From NCBI GenBank assembly GCA_900314975.1, contig OMXI01000015.1, positions 1-59,577 of the forward strand: 59,577 bases of DNA, read 5' to 3'. The stretch comes from an uncultured Eubacteriales bacterium (lineage in GTDB: Bacteria; Bacillota; Clostridia; Oscillospirales; Ruminococcaceae). The notes below the pieces were generated by a model that worked only from the letters and a program-made list of their open reading frames with translations, had not been told where the DNA came from and searched no databases. A program made the position numbers and the translations under genes. Numbering within the stretch: the stretch's first letter is position 1; every line of letters starts with the position of its first letter. Shown here in pieces: positions 8,323 to 16,477 of the stretch.

Positions 8323-9855
8323 ATGACAGAACTTATCGAGTATATCGGACATATCCGCAACCACGAGGCGCTTTGCGCACAGCTTGGGCTGCCCGCAGAC
8401 CTTTCCCGTGAGCAAAGGGAAAAGCAGATTCTTATAAAGGGCTATGAAAAATGGGGAACCGCTCTGCCCGAGCATCTGTACGGAATGTTCGCGTTTTGTA
8501 TAAAGGACGGCGAAAAGCTGTACTGCGTGCGCGACCACTTCGGCACAAAGCCGTATTATTACTATCTTACCGATGACGGCAGACTGCTTTACGGTGTGAA
8601 TATCCGTGATATAATCAAGCAGGACGGCTTCAAAAAAGAGCTTAACGCAGATATGCTGCAAATATATATGTCCCTTACCTATGTCGCAGGTGAGGACACA
8701 TTCTTCAAGGGACTTAAAAAGCTGATGCCGGGGTGCTATCTTGAGTTCGAGGACGGAAAGCTGGAAATCACACGCTATTGGAGACCCGAGTTCAAGCCCG
8801 ACAACGACAAGTCGCTTGAGGATTGGGCTGACGAGATACACACAACCGTACAGCAGATGATGAAAGAGGTCAAGACAGACGACGAAACTGCCGAGTCGTT
8901 TCTTTCGGGCGGAGTCGATTCGTCTTATGTGCTTGCTATGAGCGACGCGCAGATGTCCGATTCGTGCGGCTATGACGACGAGCGCTTTGACGAGTCGGGT
9001 CTTGCAAAGCAGACCGCCGATATCCTCGGCAGAGGGAACTCCCGCTGCCTTATCACACCAAAGGATTACTTTGATATCGTTCCATACGTTATGTACAATA
9101 TGGAGCAGCCGCTCGGCGACGCTTCGGCAATAGCCTTTGCAATCGCCTGCCGCGAGACCGCAAAGCATACCAAGCTGTGTTATTCTGGTGAGGGCGCAGA
9201 CGAGTTCTTCGGCGGCTACAATATGTACCGCAACGCCGAAAGATACGGCGACAACCTCAAAACGTTCTACGTTGGCAACACCAACATTATGAAAGAGGAC
9301 GAGAAAAAGCGCATACTCAAAAGATATAACGAGAATGTTCTGCCCATAAACCTTGTAAAGCACATCTATGACGAGACAGAGGGACTTGACCCGCTGACCA
9401 AGATGAGCGACGTTGATATACAGATATGGCTTGAGGGCGACATCTACCTCAACGTCCATAAGATGAGCACCGCCGCAGGTCTGGAGATAAGAATGCCGCT
9501 GACTGACAGGAGAGTGTTTGATATCGCATCGCGCCTGCCGTCACGCTTCAAGGTAAATGACGAGCAGAACAAGGTAGCCTTCAGAACAGCCGCCGCAAAG
9601 GTACTGCCCGACGAGATAGCCTTCCGCAAAAAGCTGGGCTTTATCGTGCCGATAAGGATATGGCTTGCAGATGAAAACTACAACGCAGACGTGCGCAGAC
9701 TCTTTGACAGCGACATCGCCGAAAAATTCTTCAATGTCAGCGAGATAAAGGCTATCTACGACGAGTATGTCGGCGGCAATTCTGACAACTGGAGAAAGAT
9801 ATGGACTATCTACACATTCCTTGTGTGGTACGAGCAGTATTTTGTAAAGAACTGA
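8323..9855 (+). CDS. Asparagine synthase-like protein lacking the glutaminase nucleophile
   Basis: 510 aa. Residues 1-95 match the second half of a class II glutamine amidotransferase domain (IRNHEAL corresponds to the EIYNH region, then GMFAF and RDHFGTKP). The first about 70 residues of a normal AsnB, including the catalytic N-terminal cysteine, are absent. The synthetase half is complete: PP-loop SGGVDS at 195-200, GEGADEFFGGY, and the IRMPLTDRRVFDIA motif. It should still adenylate aspartate or a relative but could only use free ammonia, or it has another substrate. ATG at 8323 after GTGAGGTG; the promoter sits right upstream, so this is not an assembly truncation. MmcQ follows after 1 nt. 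Confidence 0.88.
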   Translation: MTELIEYIGHIRNHEALCAQLGLPADLSREQREKQILIKGYEKWGTALPEHLYGMFAFCIKDGEKLYCVRDHFGTKPYYYYLTDDGRLLYGVNIRDIIKQDGFKKELNADMLQIYMSLTYVAGEDTFFKGLKKLMPGCYLEFEDGKLEITRYWRPEFKPDNDKSLEDWADEIHTTVQQMMKEVKTDDETAESFLSGGVDSSYVLAMSDAQMSDSCGYDDERFDESGLAKQTADILGRGNSRCLITPKDYFDIVPYVMYNMEQPLGDASAIAFAIACRETAKHTKLCYSGEGADEFFGGYNMYRNAERYGDNLKTFYVGNTNIMKEDEKKRILKRYNENVLPINLVKHIYDETEGLDPLTKMSDVDIQIWLEGDIYLNVHKMSTAAGLEIRMPLTDRRVFDIASRLPSRFKVNDEQNKVAFRTAAAKVLPDEIAFRKKLGFIVPIRIWLADENYNADVRRLFDSDIAEKFFNVSEIKAIYDEYVGGNSDNWRKIWTIYTFLVWYEQYFVKN

Positions 9856-9856
9856 T

Positions 9857-10228
9857 ATGAGAGAAAAGGTTTTGAAATGGGCGCTTGACACCTATGGAGC
9901 GCAGCCGCAGTACCTCTGGGCAAGGTACCCCGATTATGCAGTGCTGCGCCACGAGAGCAATAAAAAGTGGTACGCCATTATTATGACCGTAAAGAAAAGC
10001 GCACTCGGACTTGACAGCGAGCAGGAGGTCGATATCATAGACGTTAAGTGCGACACCCTGCAAATTGATTTTCTTGCGCAGCAGCAGGGCTTTTTCCACG
10101 GCTATCATATGAACAAGAACCATTGGTTGACCATATTGCTTGACGGCAGCGTGCCGATAGAGACCGTCTGCGGACTGATAGAGCAAAGCTATGAAATGAC
10201 CGCCCCAAAGCTTAAAAAGAAGAAATGA
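9857..10228 (+). CDS. MmcQ/YjbR family protein
   Basis: 123 aa with the compact YjbR fold features: N-terminal helix (MREKVLKWALDTYG), a strand with HESNKKWYAIIM, and the C-terminal HMNKNHWLTILLDG segment followed by an amphipathic helix, which are the conserved landmarks of the family. Members are often annotated DNA-binding (CyaY-like fold), but no biochemical role is established. It begins 1 nt after the asparagine synthase stop and so is co-transcribed with it. Ends with a run of lysines. Confidence 0.85.
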   Translation: MREKVLKWALDTYGAQPQYLWARYPDYAVLRHESNKKWYAIIMTVKKSALGLDSEQEVDIIDVKCDTLQIDFLAQQQGFFHGYHMNKNHWLTILLDGSVPIETVCGLIEQSYEMTAPKLKKKK

Positions 10229-10230
10229 AC

Positions 10231-10312
10231 ACATCAAGCCACGGCTGACCTTACGGCTGTGGCTGATGTTTGTGCGCTAAAATGCACAAAGACAGCGTCT
10301 TTGTTTTGTGCA
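10231..10312 (+). terminator. Two nested or tandem hairpins after the MmcQ gene
   Basis: A long imperfect stem (ACATCAaGCCAC at 10231-10242 with GTGGCTGATGT at 10259-10269) is followed by a second perfect stem CAAAGAC/GTCTTTG (10287-10293 with 10297-10303) and TTTTG. The second is extended by TGCAC/GTGCA at its base. Together they probably end the asparagine synthase operon. The rest of the gap to 10419 shows no clear promoter. Confidence 0.55.
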
Positions 10313-10419
10313 ATGCTACAAAGTGAACGAAGGTTTGCACAATTTTACGTTCCTGAATCGTTTAGTATATAGCAGGGCAAGTATTTGCATTGCTATGTCA
10401 AATAAGGAGAGGACAAAAT

Positions 10420-11034
10420 ATGAGCAAGCGTTCAAAAGTAATATTAGGACTGCTGACGGTTTTTCCGATAATACTGATTAGTACAGCTGCATTGTTTTAT
10501 GCTTTGGCAAGAAAGCTTCCCAACAAGGTATTTTACTCGTATCGCAACAATCAGATATCAAGTATATCCTTGCTCGGAATTATTGGCTTTTGCATATTGG
10601 CGATGTTTGTCATCACAGCTGTTTGTGCATTTGCGATATTAAAGCGGAAATCAAAACAGCAAAGTGATGTGCAAATCAAAAAATGGTATAAGAGCGCAAT
10701 AAAGGGCGCAGTTATCAGCCTTGTTCTGACTGCTATTGGTGCTGCATTGTACGCCGTCAATTCGGATTGGAATGACCGTGACCCCAAATGCTTTGAATTC
10801 ACAGACGGCAAGCACACTATCGTTATCGAGGAAGAATCGTGGCTGCTCGGCGGCTGGGGAACTATCTATCAGGTAAATGACGATGATACGGCACTCAAGC
10901 TCAAAGGCTTCTCGACCGACGACGGATACCGCAATCAAGGAAACTACGATATCAAGTGGTCTGATAATTGTGCAGACATAACCTTCAATAACGGGCAAGG
11001 CGGCAAAGAGACCGTCACCGTCAAATTTGAATAA
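10420..11034 (+). CDS. Membrane protein of unknown function, paralogue A
   Basis: 204 aa, family not recognised. Three hydrophobic helices at about 8-29, 48-72 and 92-112 are followed by an 85-residue hydrophilic domain. That domain has the pattern F-DGKHTIVIEE, GTIYQV, YDIKWSDNCADITF and GGKETVTVKFE, a beta-rich arrangement also present in the next gene. An even count of helices cannot be reached, so the C-terminal domain probably lies outside the cell. ATG at 10420 has AAGGAGAGG 7 nt upstream. 17 nt separate it from its paralogue. No neighbouring enzyme suggests a role. Confidence 0.75.
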   Translation: MSKRSKVILGLLTVFPIILISTAALFYALARKLPNKVFYSYRNNQISSISLLGIIGFCILAMFVITAVCAFAILKRKSKQQSDVQIKKWYKSAIKGAVISLVLTAIGAALYAVNSDWNDRDPKCFEFTDGKHTIVIEEESWLLGGWGTIYQVNDDDTALKLKGFSTDDGYRNQGNYDIKWSDNCADITFNNGQGGKETVTVKFE

Positions 11035-11051
11035 CAAAGGGGAAAATAAAA

Positions 11052-11681
11052 ATGACAAGACGTATCGTAAAGACAGTTAAGATTTTCTCTGCTGTTGAGC
11101 TTATCCTTAGTATCGCATTTGCGGTGTATGCGTTCTTTCTGATAAATCGCCTGCACGATAAGGTGTGGTTTGAATATAAAAATAAAAAAATAGAAGCAAT
11201 GTCAGTGCTATGGAGCGTGCGTACAGCGGCGATAATCGTAATTTCCGTGCTTGCCGTGCTGACCACACTGCTTGTGACGGTCAGATTTATCAAGTCTGAA
11301 AAGCAAACCCACGAGATGTACAAAAAGCCTTTCAAAATTGCTTGGGTATGCGCAGGTATATGGGTCGTTATCATATTGATATTCATATGTACAAACAGCA
11401 ACGACCTTCGCGGTGAAAAGGATTATGATTTTGTGTGCTATGAGTATTCAAACGGGCAGCACACCATAGTTATTCAGGAAGGCAATATCCTCGGTCCGAG
11501 CGGAACTGTCTATCAGATAATGGATGATAACGAAGCAGTTACGCTTGATGCGATATTCTTATCTCACAGGTCAGACAGCAGCGACGATTATGACGTAAAG
11601 TGGTACGACGACAAGGCAGACATAACGGTTGACCACGGCTGGAACGGCAAAGAGACCGTCACCGTTACATTCAAGAATTGA
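11052..11681 (+). CDS. Membrane protein of unknown function, paralogue B
   Basis: 209 aa, same architecture as the preceding gene: helices at about 8-30, 54-78 and 96-116, then a C-terminal domain with NGQHTIVIQE, GTVYQI, YDVKWYDDKADIT and NGKETVTVTF. The soluble domain is much better conserved between the two than the membrane part, which suggests a tandem duplication with the domain under selection. RBS AAAGGGG precedes the ATG at 11052. The pair forms a two-gene unit ended by the terminator at 11713. Confidence 0.75.
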   Translation: MTRRIVKTVKIFSAVELILSIAFAVYAFFLINRLHDKVWFEYKNKKIEAMSVLWSVRTAAIIVISVLAVLTTLLVTVRFIKSEKQTHEMYKKPFKIAWVCAGIWVVIILIFICTNSNDLRGEKDYDFVCYEYSNGQHTIVIQEGNILGPSGTVYQIMDDNEAVTLDAIFLSHRSDSSDDYDVKWYDDKADITVDHGWNGKETVTVTFKN

Positions 11682-11712
11682 CAGGGCAGCACAACGAAAA
11701 ATGTTTACAAAG

Positions 11713-11740
11713 TCTCCGCGGATTTTGCGGAGATTTTTTT
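11713..11740 (+). terminator. Rho-independent terminator
   Basis: Stem TCTCCGC (11713-11719) with GCGGAGA (11727-11733), then seven T. Ends the tandem membrane protein operon. Confidence 0.9.
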
Positions 11741-11750
11741 ACGTTCTCTC

Positions 11751-11779
11751 TTGCATTTTAAGATAAAATGTGTTATAAT
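11751..11779 (+). promoter_or_regulatory. Promoter of the FIST-GGDEF gene
   Basis: TTGCAT at 11751-11756, 17-nt spacer, TATAAT at 11774-11779 with extended -10 TG at 11771. This rules out the in-frame TTG at 11751 as a start codon. Confidence 0.85.
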
Positions 11780-11819
11780 TAACAGCAGTAAACTAATATT
11801 GCAAAAAGAAGGTGCTGCA

Positions 11820-13478
11820 ATGAAGCAAATACAGTTTGAATATAAAAATAAGGAACAGCTTTTGCACGATGTAAGGCGCGTAAAACAATGGTGCCAGCAG
11901 AATATCAGCTCGGCGGTGTCCTTTGAGATATACTCCGAAATGCTCGATAAATCCGCGATAGATGCTATCTGCACGGCTATAAGGACCGAAATGCCGCAAG
12001 CCGTGTACAGCGGCTGTACCACAAACGGCAACATATTGTTCGGCGCTCTTTCAAAGAGCAATATCTGTATTATTTGCACAGTGTATAACAACAGCTGGGT
12101 TAAATCTGTCGAAATGCTGATAACGATTCGCGGAATATCCACCACCGAAATATCGCGGGAATTGAGTAAAATGCGAAGCGATGTCGAGCTGTTCGGCGGC
12201 GGCGCATTCGCAATCGACATTGACGAGCAGAATGCATATGTCTTTTCAAGCGACGGAGACTGTTCCAACGATTCGGTTGTGTTCAGATTTGTCGGCGGTG
12301 ACAATCTGCATGTACAAACGTGGCAGATAAGCGGCTGGAAAACTCTCGGAATGCAGCATACTGTTACAAGGTCTGACGGCAAGGTGCTGTACGAGCTTGA
12401 CGGTCAGCCCGCGTTTGACGTCTACTATAAGTACCTCAATATCGAAAACGACAGAAACTTTTTCAGAAATTCGCTTGAGTTTCCCCTTATCTATACAAAC
12501 GGCGATTCGACTATCCTGCGTGCGCCAACGGGCAGTACACCCGACGGTGCGCTGATAATGACCGCTAACATCGAAGAGGGAATAAAGGCAAGAATGGCAT
12601 ACGGTGACCCAGAAACGATACTGCGTACCGTTCATTCGGGCGGCGCAAATATTGCAAAATTCCAACCGCAGATGATACATATCTATTCCTGCGCAGCAAG
12701 AAGATATTTCTGGGGAGAGATGGCTGATACCGAAACAAAGCCGTTCCAGTCGGTCGCACAAACCTCGGGCTTTTATACATCGGGCGAATTTCTGCGCAAG
12801 GATACCGAGCTTATACAGCATAACGTCACGCTCGTTATCGGCGCATACCGCGAGGGCGATATAATACCCGGCATGGATAACGATGTCGATATGCAGGGCT
12901 TTCACATCTCAAAGCAGGTCTCGCTTATAAGCAGACTTGCAAACTTTATCGACATATCCACCGCAGAGCTTGAAGAGGCAAACCGCAAGCTCGAAAAAAT
13001 GGCAGTCACCGACGGCTTGACAGGTCTTTTGAACCGAATGAAGATACAGGACGACATCATCGAGCATATCGAGAACGAAAAGCAAAACACCGCGCTTATA
13101 ATGATAGATATCGACGATTTCAAGCTCGTTAACGATACCTACGGTCACGACGAGGGCGACGATGTACTGCGTGCGCTTGCGAAAGTGATGAACGAAAAAA
13201 TAGCACAGCTCGGTGTCAATGCAAAGGCAGGACGCTGGGGCGGTGAGGAGTTTATGATATGCGTTATCGGTGACGATGCCGCAAGGGCGCAGGAACTCGC
13301 CGAGGCTGTAAGAACAGGCTTTAACGAGATCGTTTTCAAGGACGCAGGCAGACAGACGCTGACCGCAGGCGTTACCCTTCAGATTCAGGGCGATACCGCA
13401 GAGTCGATGTGTATCAGAGCCGATGACGCTCTTTATCTTGGCAAGCGCAACGGAAAAAACAAGGTAGTAGTTTTGTAA
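11820..13478 (+). CDS. FIST sensor domain-diguanylate cyclase
   Basis: 552 aa, soluble. Residues about 1-200 form a FIST N domain and about 210-380 a FIST C domain (RAPTGSTPDGALIMTANIEE, then KFQPQMIHIYSCAARR); FIST is thought to bind small ligands such as amino acids. A short coiled coil (about 380-400, AELEEANRKLEKM) leads into a GGDEF domain with the signature RWGGEEF (GGEEF at 474-478), and IDIDDFKLVNDTYGH for Mg/GTP. The product should be c-di-GMP. No RxxD inhibitory site is present upstream of GGEEF, so product feedback may be missing. ATG at 11820 follows AGAAGG. No EAL or PilZ gene lies in the window. Confidence 0.9.
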   Translation: MKQIQFEYKNKEQLLHDVRRVKQWCQQNISSAVSFEIYSEMLDKSAIDAICTAIRTEMPQAVYSGCTTNGNILFGALSKSNICIICTVYNNSWVKSVEMLITIRGISTTEISRELSKMRSDVELFGGGAFAIDIDEQNAYVFSSDGDCSNDSVVFRFVGGDNLHVQTWQISGWKTLGMQHTVTRSDGKVLYELDGQPAFDVYYKYLNIENDRNFFRNSLEFPLIYTNGDSTILRAPTGSTPDGALIMTANIEEGIKARMAYGDPETILRTVHSGGANIAKFQPQMIHIYSCAARRYFWGEMADTETKPFQSVAQTSGFYTSGEFLRKDTELIQHNVTLVIGAYREGDIIPGMDNDVDMQGFHISKQVSLISRLANFIDISTAELEEANRKLEKMAVTDGLTGLLNRMKIQDDIIEHIENEKQNTALIMIDIDDFKLVNDTYGHDEGDDVLRALAKVMNEKIAQLGVNAKAGRWGGEEFMICVIGDDAARAQELAEAVRTGFNEIVFKDAGRQTLTAGVTLQIQGDTAESMCIRADDALYLGKRNGKNKVVVL

Positions 13479-13498
13479 ACCCAAAAAGGAGAATAATT

Positions 13499-15289
13499 AT
13501 GATGATAACAGCTGATGTAAAATATGTCGGAGTCAATGACCATAAGGTAGACTTGTTTGAGGGTCAGTATAAAGTACCCGCAGGTATGAGCTATAACAGC
13601 TACGTGATACTTGATGAAAAGACAGCCGTTATGGATACTGTCGATGCAGGCTTTACTCACGAGTGGCTTGACAATCTTGAGGACACCCTCGCAGGCAGAG
13701 AACCCGACTATCTTGTTGTACAGCATATGGAGCCCGACCATTCGGGCAGTATCACCGCCTTTGCCAAAAAGTATCCAAACGCCACGATCGTGTCGTCAGC
13801 AAAAGCGTTTGTTATGATGTCGCAGTTTTACGGCGTAGACTTTGAGGGCAAAAAGCTTGAGGTAGGCGAGGACTCGTCACTTGCGCTTGGAAAGCATACG
13901 CTCAACTTTGTCACCGCGCCTATGGTGCATTGGCCTGAGGTAATAATGACCTACGACAGCACGGACAAGATACTCTTCACAGCAGACGGCTTTGGCAAAT
14001 TCGGTGCGCTTGACGTACAGCAGGACTGGACAGACGAGGCAAGAAGATATTATATCGGCATTGTCGGCAAGTACGGCGCACAGGTGCAGGCTGTTCTGAA
14101 AAAAGCATCTGCGCTTGATATCGAGCATATCTGTCCGCTCCACGGTCCCGTGTTGAGTGAGGATCTGGGCAAGTTCATCTCCCTTTACAACACCTGGTCA
14201 AGCTACGATATCGAAACCGACGGCATAGTCATCTGCTATACCTCCGTTTACGGAAATACCAAAAAAGCAGCGGAAAACCTTGCGCAGAAGCTGCGAGAAA
14301 AGGGCTGCCCCGAGGTAGTTGTCAATGACCTTGCAAGATGCGATATGTCAAAGGCTGTTGCAGATGCGTTCAGGTATTCAAAGCTCGTGCTTGCGACCAC
14401 CACCTACAATGCAGAGATATATCCGTTTATGCGTGAGTTTATCGACCACCTTACAGAGCGCGGGTTCAGAAACAGAACAGTCGCCCTTATCGAAAACGGC
14501 ACCTGGGCACCTCTCGCCGCAAAGATAATGAAGGAAAAGCTGTCTGTGTGCAAGAACCTTACCTTTGCAGAAACTACCGTGAAGATAAAGTCTGCAATGA
14601 ATGCCGAAAACAGCGAGCAGATAAATGCGCTCTCCGACGAGCTTTGCCGTGATTACATCGCACGCTCGGAAAACGGCGCGAACAAGAATGACCTCACAGC
14701 GCTTTACCGCATAGGCTACGGACTTTATGTCGTTACCTCAAACGACGGCAAGCGCGACAACGGGCTTATAGTCAACACCGTTACACAGGTGTCTGATAAC
14801 CCGAACAGAATCGCTGTCAACATCAACAAGGCGAACTATTCTCACCACGTCATCAAGCAGACAGGCGTTATGAATGTCAACTGCCTGTCGGTAGACGCGC
14901 CGTTCAGAGTGTTCGAGCGTTTTGGTTTCCAGAGTGGGCGGAATATCGACAAATTCGAGGGCATAACCACCGCAAAATCCGATAACGGTCTTGTTATCCT
15001 GCCCGAGTACATCAACGCCGTGATGTCGCTTAAAGTCGAGGACTACGTTGACCTCGGCTCACACGGAATGTTCATCTGCTCCGTCACCGAGGCAAGAGTT
15101 ATGAGCGACAGAGATACCATGACCTACACCTACTATCAGAACAACGTCAAGCCAAAGACCGAAACGCAGGGCAAAAAAGGCTGGGTCTGCAAGATATGCG
15201 GATATATCTACGAGGGCGAGGAGCTGCCCGAAGATTTCATCTGTCCGCTTTGCAAGCACGGCGCAGCCGATTTTGAAAAGATAGTCTGA
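13499..15289 (+). CDS. Flavodiiron protein fused to flavin reductase and rubredoxin
   Basis: 596-aa soluble redox enzyme reducing O2 or NO to protect anaerobes. Residues 1-240 are a metallo-beta-lactamase-like diiron domain with ligands H76, E78, D80 and H81 (HMEPDH), the later VHWPE histidine, TADGFG aspartate and CPLHGP histidine. Residues about 242-390 are flavodoxin (YTSVYGNT for FMN). About 400-540 is a flavin-reductase-like domain (LYRIGYGLYVVTSNDG). The last 35 residues are rubredoxin with CKICG and CPLCK. This fusion brings several electron-transfer steps into one chain. RBS AAGGAG precedes the ATG at 13499; 20 nt after the GGDEF gene, likely co-transcribed. Confidence 0.93.
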   Translation: MMITADVKYVGVNDHKVDLFEGQYKVPAGMSYNSYVILDEKTAVMDTVDAGFTHEWLDNLEDTLAGREPDYLVVQHMEPDHSGSITAFAKKYPNATIVSSAKAFVMMSQFYGVDFEGKKLEVGEDSSLALGKHTLNFVTAPMVHWPEVIMTYDSTDKILFTADGFGKFGALDVQQDWTDEARRYYIGIVGKYGAQVQAVLKKASALDIEHICPLHGPVLSEDLGKFISLYNTWSSYDIETDGIVICYTSVYGNTKKAAENLAQKLREKGCPEVVVNDLARCDMSKAVADAFRYSKLVLATTTYNAEIYPFMREFIDHLTERGFRNRTVALIENGTWAPLAAKIMKEKLSVCKNLTFAETTVKIKSAMNAENSEQINALSDELCRDYIARSENGANKNDLTALYRIGYGLYVVTSNDGKRDNGLIVNTVTQVSDNPNRIAVNINKANYSHHVIKQTGVMNVNCLSVDAPFRVFERFGFQSGRNIDKFEGITTAKSDNGLVILPEYINAVMSLKVEDYVDLGSHGMFICSVTEARVMSDRDTMTYTYYQNNVKPKTETQGKKGWVCKICGYIYEGEELPEDFICPLCKHGAADFEKIV

Positions 15290-15295
15290 TACCAA

Positions 15296-15328
15296 AAAAG
15301 CACCGCCATTGTGACGGTGCTTTTGCAT
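15296..15328. terminator. Bidirectional terminator between the flavodiiron gene and dapB
   Basis: Stem AAAAGCACCG (15296-15305) with CGGTGCTTTT (15315-15324); T-rich on the plus strand and six T on the minus strand. Confidence 0.9.
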
Positions 15329-15331
15329 TTG

Positions 15332-16090
15332 TTACATCTCTTTGATAAGGTCGTTCATCGTGTACATACCCGCGCTCTTGCCCGCAAGGAAACAAGCAGC
15401 GTTTACCGAGCCGACTGCGAACACCTGCTTTGAGTGCGCCTCGTGCTTGAGGGTTATCACCTCGTCACGCCCCGCAAAAATAATCTCGTGCGTGCCGACG
15501 ATAGTGCCGCCGCGTATCGCGTGCATACCTATCTCTGTTTTTGTCCTCTTTGCCCTTACCGAGTGCCTGTCGTAAACGTAGGTGTATTTGTTGTCAAGCT
15601 CCTCGTTGATAGCGTTTGCAAGCATTATAGCCGTGCCGCTGGGGGCATCTATCTTCTGGTTGTGGTGCTGCTCAACTATCTCAATGTCGAACTGACCGCC
15701 CAGGATAGCTGCTGCTCTCTTTGCAAGGTCGGTCAGCAGATTTATGCCCAGCGACATATTGAACGTAAAGAAAACAGGTATCTGCTGCGAAGCCTTGTTT
15801 ATCTTTTCTATCTCTTCCTTTGAGTAGCCTGTCGTGCCGATGACCAGCGCAACAGCGTTCATCTGGCAGTAGTCAAGCAGCGAGTCAAGGCTCGCAGGAT
15901 TGGAAAAGTCGATTATAACATCGGGCTTTTCTGTCATTTCCGCAGGTGTCCTGACTATCTCGAAATCGCTGTATTTTTCACCGAACTTGTCAATACCGTA
16001 AATCGTCTTGCAGTCCTGTCTTGAAGCGATAACATCAGCGATAAAATGTCCCATTTTTCCGCTTGCACCGCAAATTGCTATGTTTATCAT
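15332..16090 (-). CDS. dapB: 4-hydroxy-tetrahydrodipicolinate reductase
   Basis: 252 aa, catalyses the NAD(P)H-dependent second committed step of lysine/diaminopimelate synthesis in the cytoplasm. The Rossmann motif GASGKMG is at residues 8-14. The catalytic block EQHHNQKIDAPSGTA is complete, with the paired histidines, the lysine and the GT loop. Residues ANAIN through the C-terminal hinge match the family. It is the last gene of asd-dapA-dapB on the minus strand, but a 385-nt gap and a hairpin separate it from dapA, so it may also have its own promoter. RBS AAAAGG lies upstream of the ATG at 16090. Confidence 0.95.
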   Translation of the reverse strand: MINIAICGASGKMGHFIADVIASRQDCKTIYGIDKFGEKYSDFEIVRTPAEMTEKPDVIIDFSNPASLDSLLDYCQMNAVALVIGTTGYSKEEIEKINKASQQIPVFFTFNMSLGINLLTDLAKRAAAILGGQFDIEIVEQHHNQKIDAPSGTAIMLANAINEELDNKYTYVYDRHSVRAKRTKTEIGMHAIRGGTIVGTHEIIFAGRDEVITLKHEAHSKQVFAVGSVNAACFLAGKSAGMYTMNDLIKEM

Positions 16091-16440
16091 ATTATCATTC
16101 CTTTTCTTTTATTATTCCAATCATATTACGATAAATCAGAATTTGCCGTCGCGGCGGCGCGCTTGTCCGTCGCATATAAGATTGAGGTGACAACTGCCTT
16201 TGTGCCGCTCCGGGCTTTAATTTGATAAGGGCGGTACAAGAGTAGAGCTGTGTTGTGCAAACCGCGGTAAATCCGCATTTGTTGAGGATTATTCAGTGCA
16301 TAGTTGGGTTAGTTCTTCTGAAAAGAATTTTCTTCGCACTCTCTTATAAACCCTCACTACTTTTCCAAAAGAGTTCCAGCCCGATTATACACCGAACATT
16401 CCCCGACAAATTCCGATTTAATATATTGTTTTGTTAGTAT
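16091..16440 (-). other. Gene-free leader of dapB with several imperfect hairpins
   Basis: No coding frame is convincing here. On the minus strand a TATAAT at 16388-16383 could be a -10 box with a poor -35. Downstream are imperfect stems: AACTCTTTT/AAAAGTAGT around 16374-16353, GGGTT/AACCC pairing 16353-16349 with 16310-16306, a GC-rich stem around 16235-16202 (GTACCGC/GCGGCAC), and a GC-rich hairpin followed by AAATTCTGATTTAT (minus strand 16144-16131) close to the dapB RBS. It may be a degenerate repeat or a structured leader; I could not assign it to a riboswitch class. Confidence 0.4.
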
Positions 16441-16470
16441 AAAGCGGACTGGTTTTGTGCAGTCCGCTTT
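16441..16470 (-). terminator. Perfect hairpin after dapA
   Basis: A perfect 10-bp stem (AAAGCGGACT at 16441-16450 with AGTCCGCTTT at 16461-16470) sits directly behind the dapA stop. The downstream minus-strand sequence has only a short TTT, so termination may be partial, allowing some read-through to dapB. Confidence 0.65.
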
Positions 16471-16477
16471 AAGAAAA

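Noticed and set aside
16261-16380. AGTAG, AGAGAG and ACCGCGG motifs on the minus strand before dapB, resembling a T-box
   Set aside because: No clear UGGNACCGCG bulge with terminator and no specifier loop with a lysine codon could be placed; kept only as an unexplained leader.
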